From assembly GCA_028023455.1 (NCBI GenBank), contig JAQFVV010012544.1:746001-810000 (forward strand): a stretch of DNA of 64,000 bases, read 5' to 3'. The stretch is from Epiperipatus broadwayi. Its lineage: Eukaryota; Onychophora; Udeonychophora; Euonychophora; Peripatidae. Shown piece after piece: positions 39,300 through 51,950 of the stretch. A program made the translations under genes and the position numbers. Position 1 is the first letter of the stretch, and the number at the start of each line of letters is the position of its first letter. The notes beneath the pieces are model-generated. The model did no database searches. It saw only the letters and a program-made list of their open reading frames with translations, and had not been told where the DNA came from.

Positions 39300-40300
39300 C
39301 TATCATGAATATTAATATATATATATTCATTTTGTTTTCCTTCCTATCTATAAGTCTTTTGGACATTAAATGAGATTATTATTTCTTATTTCATACATTC
39401 TTTCTCCAATTTATTCAACATATTCTGATTATTCCCTTCATACTCAGCTAATCTTATTATTCTTTCTCCAATAATTTGGTCCTTCACAGTCTAAATATTT
39501 AACAAACATGTCTTTTTAAAACATTAAAAAGCACAGATTGCATGCACTATCCTTGTTTAACTATTATTTCACTACACACTTCTTCAGTTTCTTATTCTCT
39601 AATGTGTTTTTTATTCTTTGCCCTGTATCAATCTTTTTTCTTACCAAAATACTTTTGTGTTTTTCAAGATTGTTATAAGTTTATTTCAGATTACTATATG
39701 AAATGAATTTTCCAAATCCACAAAGCATAAATCTATTTCTTTATCTTTTTCAATATATGTCATTGCAATCATTTTTATAATTCCAATAGTATCTCTTGTA
39801 CCTCTCTCTCTCTCTTTAAAAACTAACAATCTTCTCTAATATGATATTCTACCTCCCTATAAATGCTTTTGAATTAGAATTATCAATAACTTTTAGAAGC
39901 AAGAAATAACAAACCTACTGTTCTATAATCTTGACATTAATAACTTTTTTCTTTTTACAAATTGGAATTATTAATGTCTTCAAAAATGTTTAGATCAAAC
40001 TCCATAATTACATATACAGGTCAACAATTTACTTTATAGTAGATTTTACAATCTCTGCCAAATACTCTATAGGTATTATATCAAATCTGACCCTTTTATT
40101 ATTTTCATTTCTTTAATCAATTTAATTACTTCTTCTATTAATACAACCATTTTTTTATTTATCTATTTTATCTTCTTCATTTTCATATCATAATTAATTT
40201 CATTATTTTATTTTCTAAATAAGATATTCAAGATAATATTTCCATTTTTTCAGTATATCATTCCTATCAGTTAATATTGCCTTTTAAATGGACAAAAATA
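39300..40300 (-). pseudogene. Decayed LINE reverse transcriptase (GTRD-type)
   Basis: On the minus strand, about 39800 reads RGTRDTIGIIKMIAMTYIEKDKEIDLCFVDLENSFHIVI. This matches the widespread RT block GTRDAIG...ERxxExxxxxxxCFVDxEKAFDxV, including the first catalytic Asp region. Upstream (higher coordinates), frame-broken pieces follow the expected order: a decayed GxPIEY segment, NNSNL*KEKSY (the I-P-x-KK block) and QDYRTVGLLFLASKSY (the CxNYRxIxLL block). The YADD box was not found. Clade is uncertain. It is distinct from families A/B and C/D/E. Confidence 0.7.
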
Positions 40301-40349
40301 GCACAATAATCAGCATCCTATAGATCCGGAATACAAAAAGAACAAGTTT

Positions 40350-41420
40350 CTGTTATAACTTTTAATCATTTTAACTTAAAAATTTCAGCATCAAAACTGT
40401 ATCACATATTGATTCCTGTTTAATTAAATTGTCTATAAAAATTTCCATGATCGCTGCTATAAAAATTAAAAACAATATTGAAACAAATACACATCCTTGT
40501 TTGACACAAGTTTTCATTGCAAATGTCACATTTTCCACCTGTAATAATAACTCTTCATTTCATCAGATCATGTAGATGATGTATAATATTAATAAATTTT
40601 GGTGGACAATCAATTAATTTCAAACAATACTATAGACCTGTCATATTAACTGAATCAAATGGTTTAACTAAACTATATATATATTGTTTCTGATGCTTTT
40701 CTTGTATTTTCCTGGCAATAAAAAACATGCCTATACTGCTTCTTGTTCCCTAATACCATAGCGGGTTATTGATAAATATTCATTCAACAAAAATCCTTGA
40801 AGTAACTTTTCTTTAGTGAATTATGATATTTCATGATAGTCATTGCAATCTAGTCAATCCATTTTTTTTTTAAATATTGAGATGATAAAAGCATGATTAA
40901 AAGTGGGTGGCATAACATTCAGGATTTATGTTTTCCTAAAAATTTCTCATATTTTTGAAATTAAGATATTACCACCATAATTTAAAACATCTCCAGGTAT
41001 TTATTAGAACCTTCAGATTTTTTATTTTTAAGATTAGAAAGAGTTAACTTGACTTCATTAAGCTGGATATCTTGGTCTATATCAAAATAAGTAGATAAAA
41101 TGAATATATTGTTAAAAATCTTCCTTTCAAGTCTTGTATTATTCTTTAAAAAAATGATGAAAACAGCACTTTCACCTGTTCAAAATAATATTGTCATTAT
41201 ATAAGAGAGGGTCACTGCTGAATTTAATAAGATTGGGATACCATTTCTCAGATCCATCTGTTGCTTTCAATGCAGTAAAGAAATTTAGAATGATCATGAT
41301 TTGTGTCTTCTTTGCTATTTTGAACCATCAATCAATTTAACCTTCTTATCAGGGATTGAACTTCCACTTTCAGATCTTTATATGTTTCCTTTTAATTTAA
41401 TTACTAATAACAAGATCATT
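40350..41420 (-). pseudogene. Decayed RTE-like LINE reverse transcriptase
   Basis: Minus strand from about 41320: KFFTALKATDGS with frameshifts, then ILNRWKCCFHHFF (family: ILxRWxEHF). Next are IDQDIQLNEVKLTLSNLKNKK, then LEMF-IMVV for the PAEVLKYGG block. Near 40880, NPECYATHFKSCF occurs. At about 40760-40560: RSSIGMFFIARKIQEKHQKQ, then VKPFDSVNMTGL and CPPKFINIIHHLHDLM, which is the FDxVNRxGLWxxLxKxGCPPKFIxxIRxLH signature. TRMCICFNIVF replaces the KQGCVLAPTLF block. Many stops are present and there is no intact ORF. It is adjacent to, and codirectional with, the GTRD-type remnant. Confidence 0.78.
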
Positions 41421-43555
41421 GTCAAAACACTAATCATGATTCTTTTTTTAACCTAAGAATAGATTACTTGTAGTTGCAACACAATTCATAAGAGAATTAC
41501 CTGTGCCAGTAATATGACAATCATGAAGACTGAAATCAGCAATTTTGATGTTTATAATAATACATTTAACATGAATTTTATGTTGACTATATAAATCAGT
41601 CTGTAAATCATAAATATGTCACATATAAAACATGCTATTTCATTTATTATGTTTATTTAATAATTGGCAATGCTGTCTTCTAACTTCTGCATAAAACTTT
41701 TCTTTCTGAAATACTTTAATACCATGTCTAATTATAACTCTCAATACATTCTATTCTTTACATACTTTTCCAATGATGATAATCAACATTGCTTTTTTAT
41801 ATATCTTTCTTAATGTAAACAAGGTCTATCTCTCTTGCTAAAACATGCTAAAGTTCACCATAATTTTTTGAGAATTACTTATTATTCATTAATTTCATAT
41901 GTCCAATACAATCAAAATGTGATTTTACAATAGTGATCTTATGATTTTGAAATTACATTTATAAGATGTCTTTTAAAAAAATGCTAACAATTTTATATTA
42001 CATCAATATGTTGTCCATGTCTTATTTCTTATTCCTATACAATAAATTAGATAATAGAACCGTTCTCTATATAGTTAATTTTGTTGCAATAGGTCTTTGA
42101 CTCTAGTGAAATGTGCCTTCTCTTAATATGTTAAAGCAGTAGAAGCACCTTGAAATCTGAATGGTCCCTCAACATCTTAGACTACCATTCTACTTCTGTT
42201 AAAAATACTATTTCTATTGACTTACATCTTCCAAGTATGATGATATATCTAGAGTTGGAAAGGCAGACCATTTTAGAATATATTTTCTAGGGACATTCCA
42301 TTTGCATAATATGCAGGGGTATATCTTAAATTGGTTGCTTAAATACTGAAATATTACCCAGATAAATTTATGAAACAGCATTCAGTTACAAACAGATTTA
42401 TTGGTGATTATATTGCCTCAAGTAAAAACCGCAACTAAATACTGATAGCTTATTAAACCTATACCCATCATTACTTTGTTAATTCTTGAAGGAGATAAAA
42501 TATTTTAAAAGGAAAATGGATTCAAAAATTTTGTGCTTTTAATTAAAAGATGGAATATAGTTGCACAATCCCACAATTTCTGTGTCACAATTAGAATAAA
42601 GAAATGACCAATTATTTCATCACAATTATAATAAAGAGATGACCAATACTGATACAATACCTAGCATTTAATGAATCTTCATCCCATGCCATAATGCAGC
42701 AAAATATACTCTTCTTCAGAAATTGGTTATTATTTATTCACAATTCTATCTTTAAATAATATTTCACCTGTGAAAATAATTTAATTTTAAACTGATGATT
42801 TTCTAAAGAATCCATATTTACTAAGAATATTTTATAAATCAAAGTTTAAATATAATGTTTATCATTGTTAATTTTTTATTATAGTGTTAAACAAAAAAAT
42901 GATTAAACAAAATGTTGGTGTTACAGAAAAAACTGGATACTAAATTAGGTCTTAAAACAAATGTCAGTAATTAATGAATATCAGTTTAAATTGGTATATT
43001 GCAATAAATTCTATGATTTTCAACCAATAAATAAAAATATGTATTCAATTGTAGATATATTAATTAAATAGAAAAATTAATATTTTGGAATCACCCAAGG
43101 ACATTTTTTGTTGACATTGAACAGAGTAAGTGTATATATGTATGTTGTTAATAATTAGAAAACAATATAATATAGATAGTTGTTGAATGTATATTTTTGG
43201 TGATAATTATACATTTGCAATAAAAGTATTATTGAATTGTAATTACATTTATTTAATAATAAAATATTTTAAAAGATTATTTTTTTATATAAATTCGTTG
43301 TTTTTACTTTGAAAGGGGGGTTGTTTTTAAAGTAATTAAGAATAAGGAATTTAATAATTATTTCACATTTAAAAAGATATTATAAAAAATAAAATATTGT
43401 AAAGTCAAATAAAATAAGTTAAAATATTATATTTTTTTAATAATATTAACAATTTAATAAATTTAAATATATAGAGATTAACATATTCTATTTAAAAATG
43501 GATATATATATATGTTGTTGTTTTTTTTGTTTAGTAATTACAGATATATATATAT
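41421..43555. other. AT-rich spacer with a short tandem doublet
   Basis: At 42577-42647 a ~37-bp unit (tttctgtgtcacaattagaa and aaagaaatgaccaat) is repeated twice. RTE endonuclease relics may extend into the first few hundred bases, but I could not read them. Otherwise featureless. Confidence 0.4.
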
Positions 43556-43559
43556 TAAA

Positions 43560-43690
43560 TATATTTTGCTGAAGATTAGTGATAATGGTGTTTTAGTTGT
43601 ATGTTTATATTGGGCTAGATGATGGAAATAGTCCAATATAAAAATACAACATATTAGATATATGTTAAAATTATGGAAATTGTAAATGGT
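43560..43690. repeat. S2-tail snapback fragment
   Basis: gtgataatggtgttttagtt, then gttgtatgtttatattgg and its inverse ccaatataaaaatacaac enclose gatgatggaaatagt. Both halves are the outer end of the S2 tail (compare 14580-14625 and 61470-61515) in opposite orientation. The inner part of both arms is missing. Confidence 0.7.
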
Positions 43691-43819
43691 TGTATAATAT
43701 AAGTTTAAAATATTTATAAATAATGTTTACAAATATATATGGTATATGTAGAAGTCCTACATCAGAAGAAGACTGTTGACAATAAAAACTATCATAGGAA
43801 ATTTAAATAAGTATTACAG

Positions 43820-43942
43820 GAAATGCATAGGGTGGAGGGTGATCGGACATTTTGGAAGAATTATGTAGCAATACATTTTAAAGATATATTCCATGTATTC
43901 TATCTAAAGTTGCCTGAACATACAAGAGTTAAATTATTAAAG
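43820..43942 (+). other. Candidate internal exon or unrecognised coding remnant
   Basis: A 123-bp open stretch (41 codons, EMHRVEGDRTFWKNY...) is preceded by attacag and followed by a strong donor, AAG|GTAAGA. The phase is 0-0 and the base composition is less AT-rich than its flanks. The amino-acid content (Trp, His, Phe-rich, few Asn/Ile runs) does not look like random AT-rich translation. The polypyrimidine tract before the acceptor is poor, and the same frame remains protein-like after one TAA (KDKVDEIITEMLYRREENK), which argues instead for a decayed ORF of a mobile element. I do not recognise the family. Confidence 0.3.
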
Positions 43943-44590
43943 GTAAGAATATAAAAAAATGATTTTATTAAGGATAAAGTTGATGAAATTATAACAGAAA
44001 TGTTATATAGGAGAGAGGAAAATAAGATAAAACTAACAAAATTTTGTTCATTTTTAAAAACATAAAATAAATAAGACAATTCAAAAGTTTATTAAAATGA
44101 ATGAATTAAAAAGTTTTAAAATAATCAAGATTCCATTAATAATATAGAAGATAATTTGGGTAAAAGAAATAACTTTCAATATTTTCTGTCAATAGAAGAT
44201 ACAAAATGTAAATAAGAATAAGAAAATAAGATCTGAGTAAAAACAATATAAAAACTAAAGAATGAACATAAAATGATTAATGAAAATTATAACATAATAG
44301 TTAATATGACTAATATGATTTAACAGAAAAAGTAACAAATATATAAATATGTTCCTTGTAATAGTAATATATTAAATATATAAATGGTAATAAAAAATTA
44401 TATAATAAATTTGTTTAAAATATAAAATTCATAAAACATATATGCAAATAGTATTATGAGTTTTTATAATATTATACATTTTTAAATTAATTATTTTCTT
44501 TATAGATAATTAAACATATAACAATTATTTTTAACATATAAAAAATCATGTCTTATTAACAATTCATGTTATATATATATATGGTGAATC

Positions 44591-45355
44591 TAAACTGAGT
44601 TCAGACCCATATAGCTGGTTTGTAAGACTAGGTTTGAAAACATTTACATGTCTGAAAAATTCAAGTTTTTAAACTGATGGTAACGTATTAAATAAGTACT
44701 CTGAGTTGGAGCTTTAGAACTAGTTTCTGAAATCTTAACTCTTCACTGAGGTGAGTCATTAAGCTCGAAACCAATTGGTTTGGAGATGAAGATTTTCCAA
44801 TAGAGATTTTGAATTCTTTCTCTGTTGGCACTTATAATTAAAGCTTGTTTTGGAGCTAGTGATAAGCTCCATCTAGTGAACATTTTAGCACAAGCTTAAA
44901 GGCAAGTTGCACAATTTGTGCCATTTTATTAATTATTATAAGTGTACCCTTGAAAGCTTTTGCAATGTAATATTGCTTTAGCTATTAATATATGGTAAAA
45001 CTGAACTGAGTTCAGACCCATATAGCTATCTCATTTGTAAGGCTGGATTTGAAGACATTTACATGTCTGAAAAATTCAAGTTTTTAAACTGATAGTAACG
45101 TATTAAATAAGTGCTCGGAGTTGGAGTTTTAGAACTAGTTTCTGAAATCCTAACTCTTCACTGAGGTGAGCCATTAAGCTCAAAACCAATTGATCTGGAA
45201 ATGAGAATTTTCCAATAGAGATTTAGAATTATTTCTCTGTTGGCACTTATAATTAAAGCTTGTTTGAAGCTAGTGGTAAGCTCCATCTACTGAACATTTT
45301 AGCACAAGATTAAAGGCAAATTGCACAATTTGTGTCTCGTTTTATTAATTATATA
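44591..45355 (+). repeat. Tandem pair of ~411-bp repeat units
   Basis: Unit 1 starts at aactgagttcagacccatat (44593) and unit 2 at 45004. They are about 90% identical across ctgaaaaattcaagttttta, gatrgtaacgtattaaataa, ttctgaaatcytaactcttc, actgaggtgag, ttccaatagagatt and gcacaatttgtg. Each unit carries small internal palindromes such as agacatttacatgtctg. No ORF. Function unknown. Confidence 0.92.
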
Positions 45356-45359
45356 TATG

Positions 45360-45750
45360 TAATGAGCAAGCTAATAGTTCTAAACAAGCTTTTCCAAAAT
45401 AAATACCAGGAGAGAAAGCATTTAAAATCTTTATCTAGATTTATCCCTAAACCCAAATTGTTTTCAAGCTGATGGCTCTCCTCAGTGAGATGCTAGGATA
45501 TTCAGACACTAGATCTAAAATACCAATTCAAGCACATCATTTATCTAATACTTAACAATTAAATAAAAAAAACATGAAATTTTCAGACATCTATATGTCT
45601 TCAAATTTAGCTATCTACTTAAATAACCATATGAGACTGAACTAAATTCAGATACACCATATATTAATAGCTTTAGTAATATAACATTGCCAAGGCCTCA
45701 AAAGCAAAACTATAATAATAAGAAATTCAAATCATACCTCATGTGACTTA
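45360..45750 (-). repeat. Inverted, more diverged third copy of the ~411-bp unit
   Basis: Read on the minus strand, 45660-45360 has ctgaatttagttcagtctca, gaagacatatagatgtctga, tctcactgaggagagccat and tctctcctggtatttat in the same order as the tandem units. The block accatatattaatagctttag (45657) is the inverse of the sequence joining units 1 and 2. The locus is therefore direct, direct, inverted. Confidence 0.85.
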
Positions 45751-45759
45751 ACTTATTAG

Positions 45760-48700
45760 TGTTCCTGACTCTTTTAATACTATGTATGGTGTTTCAATAC
45801 CTAAGATGTTATTAAAAAATCAGAAAGCAATTTTATATATCATACATAGTAATGAGATGAACATTATTTCCTGATCTTTTACCTATAATTACTCATGGAT
45901 AACCCTGCAAGAATATTTGATATTCTGTAAAGTATTTGTGGCAATATATTGTACAGAATAGTAACACTCAATCTTTAAACTATCAATAACCTCAACCTAT
46001 AGTTAGGGCAACCTCCTTTAACTATAATGGTGATACCATCTTTATCTGTGGACTCGTATGTTTATATAGACACTAAAGATTGCAACATGATCAAGGAGTG
46101 TAAATATTGTATATAATTGTTATTAAATCTAACTTTATTTATAAATGAAATTTTATTATTGCTCTGTTTATATATATCTACATATATATAAGTTTCCTTA
46201 TTAATCATTTCTTATCATGATAAAACTGTCAAATAGAACATGATTAATGATCATATGGATTTAAAGATAGTTGTATATAGTGTGAATATTTAAAGTTTAT
46301 TCTCATGGACTTTATAATGAGAATTTATACTTACTGATTTAAAGTTAGCTCTTCATGTAAGCATAATTGATTAGATAGACGATCTATTTCTATGTGAGTA
46401 CACCTATATGTATATATATATACTAAAATATTTATATTATTATTTTTTAAATGAGTGAAAAAAATAAAAATATTTTTAAAATACTAGTTAATGAATAAAT
46501 CAATATAAAATTAGTCATACAATCCATTAATAATTGGCAGTGCAGAAAGTAACACATCTTCACCTTTAAATATTTTATTTATAAAGAAATTTAATTTATG
46601 AATGTAATACAAATTTAAATAAATGGATATCTTCACCACATGTAATAAACTTGAACAAAAATAGATAAGTAATCAGAATATTACACATAGGAATTACATC
46701 TGATTCTATCACAGTTGTTAGAGATATCAAAATTTGATTAACTGTAGATCCTTAGAGACTCTTATTACAAACTTAATTAAAAATAATAATTCTTCACTGA
46801 AATCCCAATCATCTTCTACTTTTTCATTAAAATTATTTATTTATTTATTTTAAAACTTGTTTATATTCTTTATTAATAAATAACAGTCTATAATAAAGCA
46901 TAAAAATTGTGATATTATATAGGTGGACAAACCTTTTGTGTATATATATTAAATTTTTAAAATAATATTATATAAACATGTGGTGATCATATCTGCCATA
47001 CTAGTATGTTATGGTCAACGATTATCATACTGTCATTAGATTAGAAATATATATGAAATTACAAAAGCGTTTCGTGAGTGTATTTTTGCATTAAACTTCA
47101 TTTTGTGTATAAATATACTAAGTACTAATCTGGAGACATTTTGTTAGAAAAAACATTAATTTGACTTCAAGTATGTATTATATGTATAGACAATGTCACA
47201 ATTTTTATATTTACAGTTTCGAAATCTCATTCAAATCTTGTAAACAGTTTGGAGATAGTGGGTGGGATTGTAAAATATTAAAAGCTATTTAATTAAATAC
47301 AAATTTTGAGCAATTTAAATGATTCCTGTTTTTAGGACAGCATACTTTTTATCATAAAGGAAAAGGCTACATCTTTTGAAGTTTCCTAATCAAAGTATTG
47401 TGAAGTATTTAATTATTTTTTCTTGAAGTTTATAATCATATTAGCAAAAACATATATACAGGCGTAGTTATTTAAAGAAAGCATATTTTTAATAAAAAAT
47501 GAAATATTTTTTCCACTTGTCATATAATTTAGAAATGTCTTGACTTAAAGTGAATCAATATTAATAAAGTTTGATTAATGCAAATAAAAAATAAACTTTA
47601 AGTATTATGGTGAAAATCAATTTCAATTTTTTTTCATATATTTGTGAAGTTATTTTGAGATCATTTTTACTAATTTTTTGATTTAGAAACAGTGAGATTA
47701 AAAAATAGTAAAAAGAGTCTATTTGATGGCAAAGTTGATTAAAGATAGTGTTCAACTTTGGGCTAGCAAAATTGTGCATTAATATATGCAATATATAGTT
47801 TGAGCCTAATCAGATTAAGGTCTTCATAACAGTGGCAGCTGATATGTGAAAAAGTCTAATATATATTTTTTAGTAATTCAGCTTATTTTTGTTAACTATT
47901 GGATATATAATATTAAGCCAAAATCATATTCTGATTAGTATCGTTTGATAGTAACAAAAAATAAATGGCCATTTTATTTTAAGGTCTGTTTTATTAACAA
48001 TTAGCAGAATGCAAACAGCAGCAATTGGTAAAAATGGGAAAAAGGTAAAATTGTCTGTCCAATGCTAGTTATCAAAACATGACATCACATAACATCTGAA
48101 ATGCATTAAGAAAAGTTTAGAATTGTCTAAATATTTGGAATGTTTTGAAATATTAAAAAAATATTTTTCAATAGATGGTAGCTTATTTAGTTAAATACGT
48201 CAATATGAATAAGAAATAACCTTGATATGAATATTCTAAATTATATAAATAGCAAAGAAAATGTTCTGAAAGCAAATCCTGAGGAGTCTTTCCATTGGAA
48301 AAGAGATTGAAAAAGGGTAAATCATTAATTATCCTTACTCTGGTTATATTAAAATTTCTGATGGTGCCATTATTTTATCAGCAGTTGTATGATGTCATTG
48401 TCTTCCAATTACTGCTGTGACAGTTTTGAATTTATTATGATAATTCAAATGTGACTGCAGTTTGAAAATCAATGGTTGCCCCATTTCTGATTTGCATAAA
48501 GGAAGAGTAATAATATATATTTTTTTGGAAACTAAAGGAAGATTTGTGTGATACTGTTATATATTGAAAACTGTGTGTACAGTATGGAGAATGTATTTTA
48601 TCATTAAGAACTGTGTGTAAATGTAAAACTTCAAGAAAGTTGCACAAATATCAACAATGAAGAAGGAGCCAGATTCCCATGCATGTTTATGACAGATAAA

Positions 48701-49840
48701 AACATTGACCTTGCATGTTTAACTGATTTTTTTGGATAGATAAGTGACAGTAGATTACGTGGTACATCATTTCTAAATTAATCATGATTCTGCCTATGCA
48801 ATAATCTATTACAAACTTGGGTTTCAAAAAGTTTATGTGAGATGGTGACTCAAACATTTCATGCACAAACAGAAGTATTTGGTTATCTATAAATAAAATT
48901 TAAATCTATATTCTAAGGAATGTGAAAATTTTCTTATAAATAATCTGATAGCAGGAGATAGATTCATCACTATGACCCTAAGAGAATCCACTAGTTTCAT
49001 AGTTATATTTTATTAGCACCTTTATGTTAGGTTTCCATGTTTTCATATTCTTCAAGTTAAAAAATTATTATAGCAAAATTATAATACATCTCCATTGGCC
49101 TTATAACAAAATAAAACAGTTGTTATAATATTAGATATAGAAATAATGTGGTAGTATATCAAAACCTCAGCAAAATATATGTAAACTGTAAGTAAATGTA
49201 AAATCTAAAATGAGCCCATCTAAACTGTAGCTTTGATTGTATATAATCATAACCTGTACTGACATATTTACATCTAGAGCATGATTTCAAGACAACTACT
49301 CTGTAATCATTATAACCATTTAGAGGGAGTTGAGCTTTGTATTTAATTATATCTTAATATTAAATTAATCTTCAGTTAGTATTATATATAGATGCATCTT
49401 CACTTTTATGGAATGTAAGATCTTGGCTGTTTTTTTGGCAAATTACATATAAATATCTCTGTGTGTACTAATTCAAAACATTTAAAAATGTGTAAGTAGC
49501 TACAATTTATTTATCAATAAAAACCTTTGAGTGTGTATTTCTTAGCCCTGTTCTTTTATAGTTAACATATTACAAGTAAATGAATTCACTTCCTGATATA
49601 AAGCAGTTATTATAATAATTTGAAATTGCTGAATATACTTCTTTTAAGAAAGGCATATTAATATTAGTAAAGTTTAATGAAACCACGATTAAAAAGCATT
49701 GTTTTAAACTATATAATAGAGTCAAATCTACAACTTTTCTGATATATGTTTTACCAAGTTCCATCTCTACCATAGATTGGCTAAATAGTTTGATCCTTAC
49801 TTTACAATTATCTACAATTTCTATCTTTACTATATGCTCA
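45760..49840. other. AT-rich spacer
   Basis: Only short, compositionally random ORFs (for example 47561-47791 and 48435-48647 minus, 49570-49773 minus). 45900-46080 has slightly more complex sequence without a readable protein. No RNA gene or repeat boundary identified. Confidence 0.4.
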
Positions 49841-50366
49841 TTTGTAAATATAGAGGATTTGAACTCAGACTTTCAAACGACCTTCCACTATCCACACTAT
49901 CTCATACCAGATATACACATGACCACACACATGTAGAAAAGATAAATAATTACCAATATATATATTTAAATGGATACTGTCCTATACATGGTGGGGTCAG
50001 AGTGGCTTGAGGTCAACATGGGCATAACAACAATATTGGCACCAGCATAGGATTTGGGCATTCTATCATCAGATTTTCAATGGTATAGATGGCTGAAGAG
50101 TTGGAGGTTGGAGTAGATTGAAACCTGCCCATTAAAGTATAAAGATTTGCTATCTTAATATAAACTGAGCACTGATTATATATATGTGTGTGTAAGAAAT
50201 GATAATCTGGACCAACAGATGGGTGGTGGTTCATCAAAAAATGCATATATTGGTGGTTATTTATCTTTTCTACATGTGTGTGGTCATGGGTATCACTAAC
50301 ATGAGATAGTGTGGATAGTTGAAGGTTTCCTGAAAGTCTGAGTTCAAATCTCATATATTTACAATT
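49841..50366. repeat. 526-bp element with ~115-bp terminal inverted repeats
   Basis: 49841-49960 is the inverse of 50247-50366. Shared blocks are gatttgaactcagactttca, actatccacactatctcat and gaccacacacatgtagaaaa plus gataaataa, about 85% identical. Each arm includes gagttcaaatctc, which resembles a polymerase III B box, so the arms may be two opposed tRNA-derived units. The 144-codon minus-strand ORF (50447-50013) runs through one arm and the centre and is not considered a gene. Confidence 0.85.
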
Positions 50367-50795
50367 AAGTTTTAGGTATAAGAATGTCTGTATTTCAAAT
50401 CGTATGCACTCATTTATAAATGAATATTTATATCTCAGATTAACCATCTATATTGATTAATTTTATTTTAAATTCTTTTATAATAATCACACTCGATCAT
50501 CCATCAGTCTTTTTATAGACTGTAATATACTTATCTTTTCAATTTTAGATTGTTCTGCAATGTTAATAATAAGTTTTGGTAGATCTACTATCTTCCTATC
50601 AATTTTGAATTTCTCAAATTTCTAACTCATTTCCTGCATCAGTTAACATTTTGATTCTTCTATAGTTTTCATAACTTTGATCATCTTATAGTACAATACC
50701 TATACAATTCCTTTATTAATTCTATATCCATTTTACCTCATAATTTGAAATAATCCACAGTAACTAAGTTTGCTTTAAATAACTCACTGTTTCTT

Positions 50796-50891
50796 ATTTT
50801 TTTTATATGTCAAAGCATTGGCCAGGAAGCGAATCCGGGTCAGCTGCTTGGAAGGTAGCTATGGTAACCACTAGGCCACCAAAACTTGACA
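50796..50891 (-). mobile_element. tRNA-derived SINE, family S1-like copy 3
   Basis: Minus strand: GGTGGCCTAGTGGTTACC (good A box TGGCCTAGTGG), then GGATTCGCTTCCTGGCC (B box/T arm), then AATGCTTTGACATAT and A-run. The 3' tail matches the two S1 copies near 8.1 and 9.1 kb, but the D and anticodon region is more tRNA-like. Flanking aactcactgtttc (50781-50793) and aaatcactgtttt (50891-50903) form a probable target-site duplication. Confidence 0.88.
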
Positions 50892-51721
50892 AATCACTGT
50901 TTTTTTCACATGGTTTTAATCATTTGCTTTTTAAATATTGTGAATCAAGATAATTGCTTTATTCTTAATGCATTCCTTTCAAAATAAGTTGAATTTTCTT
51001 TCTAACTATTGTGATCATTTAACTGATTTTACTTATTGCTTTTGTTTTTCACATGCCATGCACTTTATGTTATAACTTTTTTTTCATACATTTATGTATT
51101 GTGCTATCATTTTAATTTGCCCATTAATTTAATTTCATCCCATTTAGTACTTTATGTGACAAATATTTTTTTAATTCTCACGTACTAATTATAACTTATA
51201 AAAATGCTATGATAATTTAATCCCTGAAATATAATAATGATATTATTAATAGTGCTTTAAACATGAAGAAAAAATTAAATATAATATTAATGCTTTTTTA
51301 ATTAACTTTGATATTGAAGATGCATCAACTTTAAACTTAATGTTTTCACCAATTTTTCCATGTATGAAGCAGTATTACTATTGTCTCTAATTCATTAATT
51401 ATCATATGATAAAATTTTTATTGACATACAGATACAGAAACCTAACACTCTCCTCCTTCAAAGCACTAAGAGTAATGGTATTGTATTACTGAGTTAAATA
51501 TATATTTTATAGTAATTTACATTAAACTCAATAGAATTAATACAAGTTTTCATTTTGCACATTCATTTCAACAAAATTCAATATATTAAAAGTTAATTCC
51601 TTAGACTATGTAATATTTCAACTTCTTTTCCTCTTTCACATGTGTAATCTTTAGATATTTGAGTAATTTGAGCTTTTAAATATTTTGAGGCTGAAAATTA
51701 AATTTTATATTACATTGATCT

Positions 51722-51950
51722 CATTTAATATAAACACATTTTTTGTGTTTAAAGGAAAAGATTATTATTTGCAATATCCTGCAATGCTAAGCATGCTTTC
51801 TACATATTCATAGCATAAGTAATCTACTGAATTGCCTTTAGTAAATATTTATGCTATGACTTCAAATATTCAAGAGCATGTTTAGCATTGCAGGATATTA
51901 TAGATAATAATATTTCTTTTAAACATAGAAAACATGTTTTATATTGAATT
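51722..51950. repeat. 229-bp near-palindrome
   Basis: Left arm 51722-51823 and right arm 51843-51950 are inverse copies, with the core aatatcctgcaatgctaarc and atgct followed by catagcataa/g, and outer ends taatataaa-cacat / caatataaaacatg. The loop is about 20 bp. It would form a long hairpin. No coding content; probably a foldback element. Confidence 0.85.

Noticed and set aside
50013-50447. 144-codon minus-strand ORF
   Set aside because: It traverses one arm and the centre of an inverted-repeat element and has no recognisable domain.
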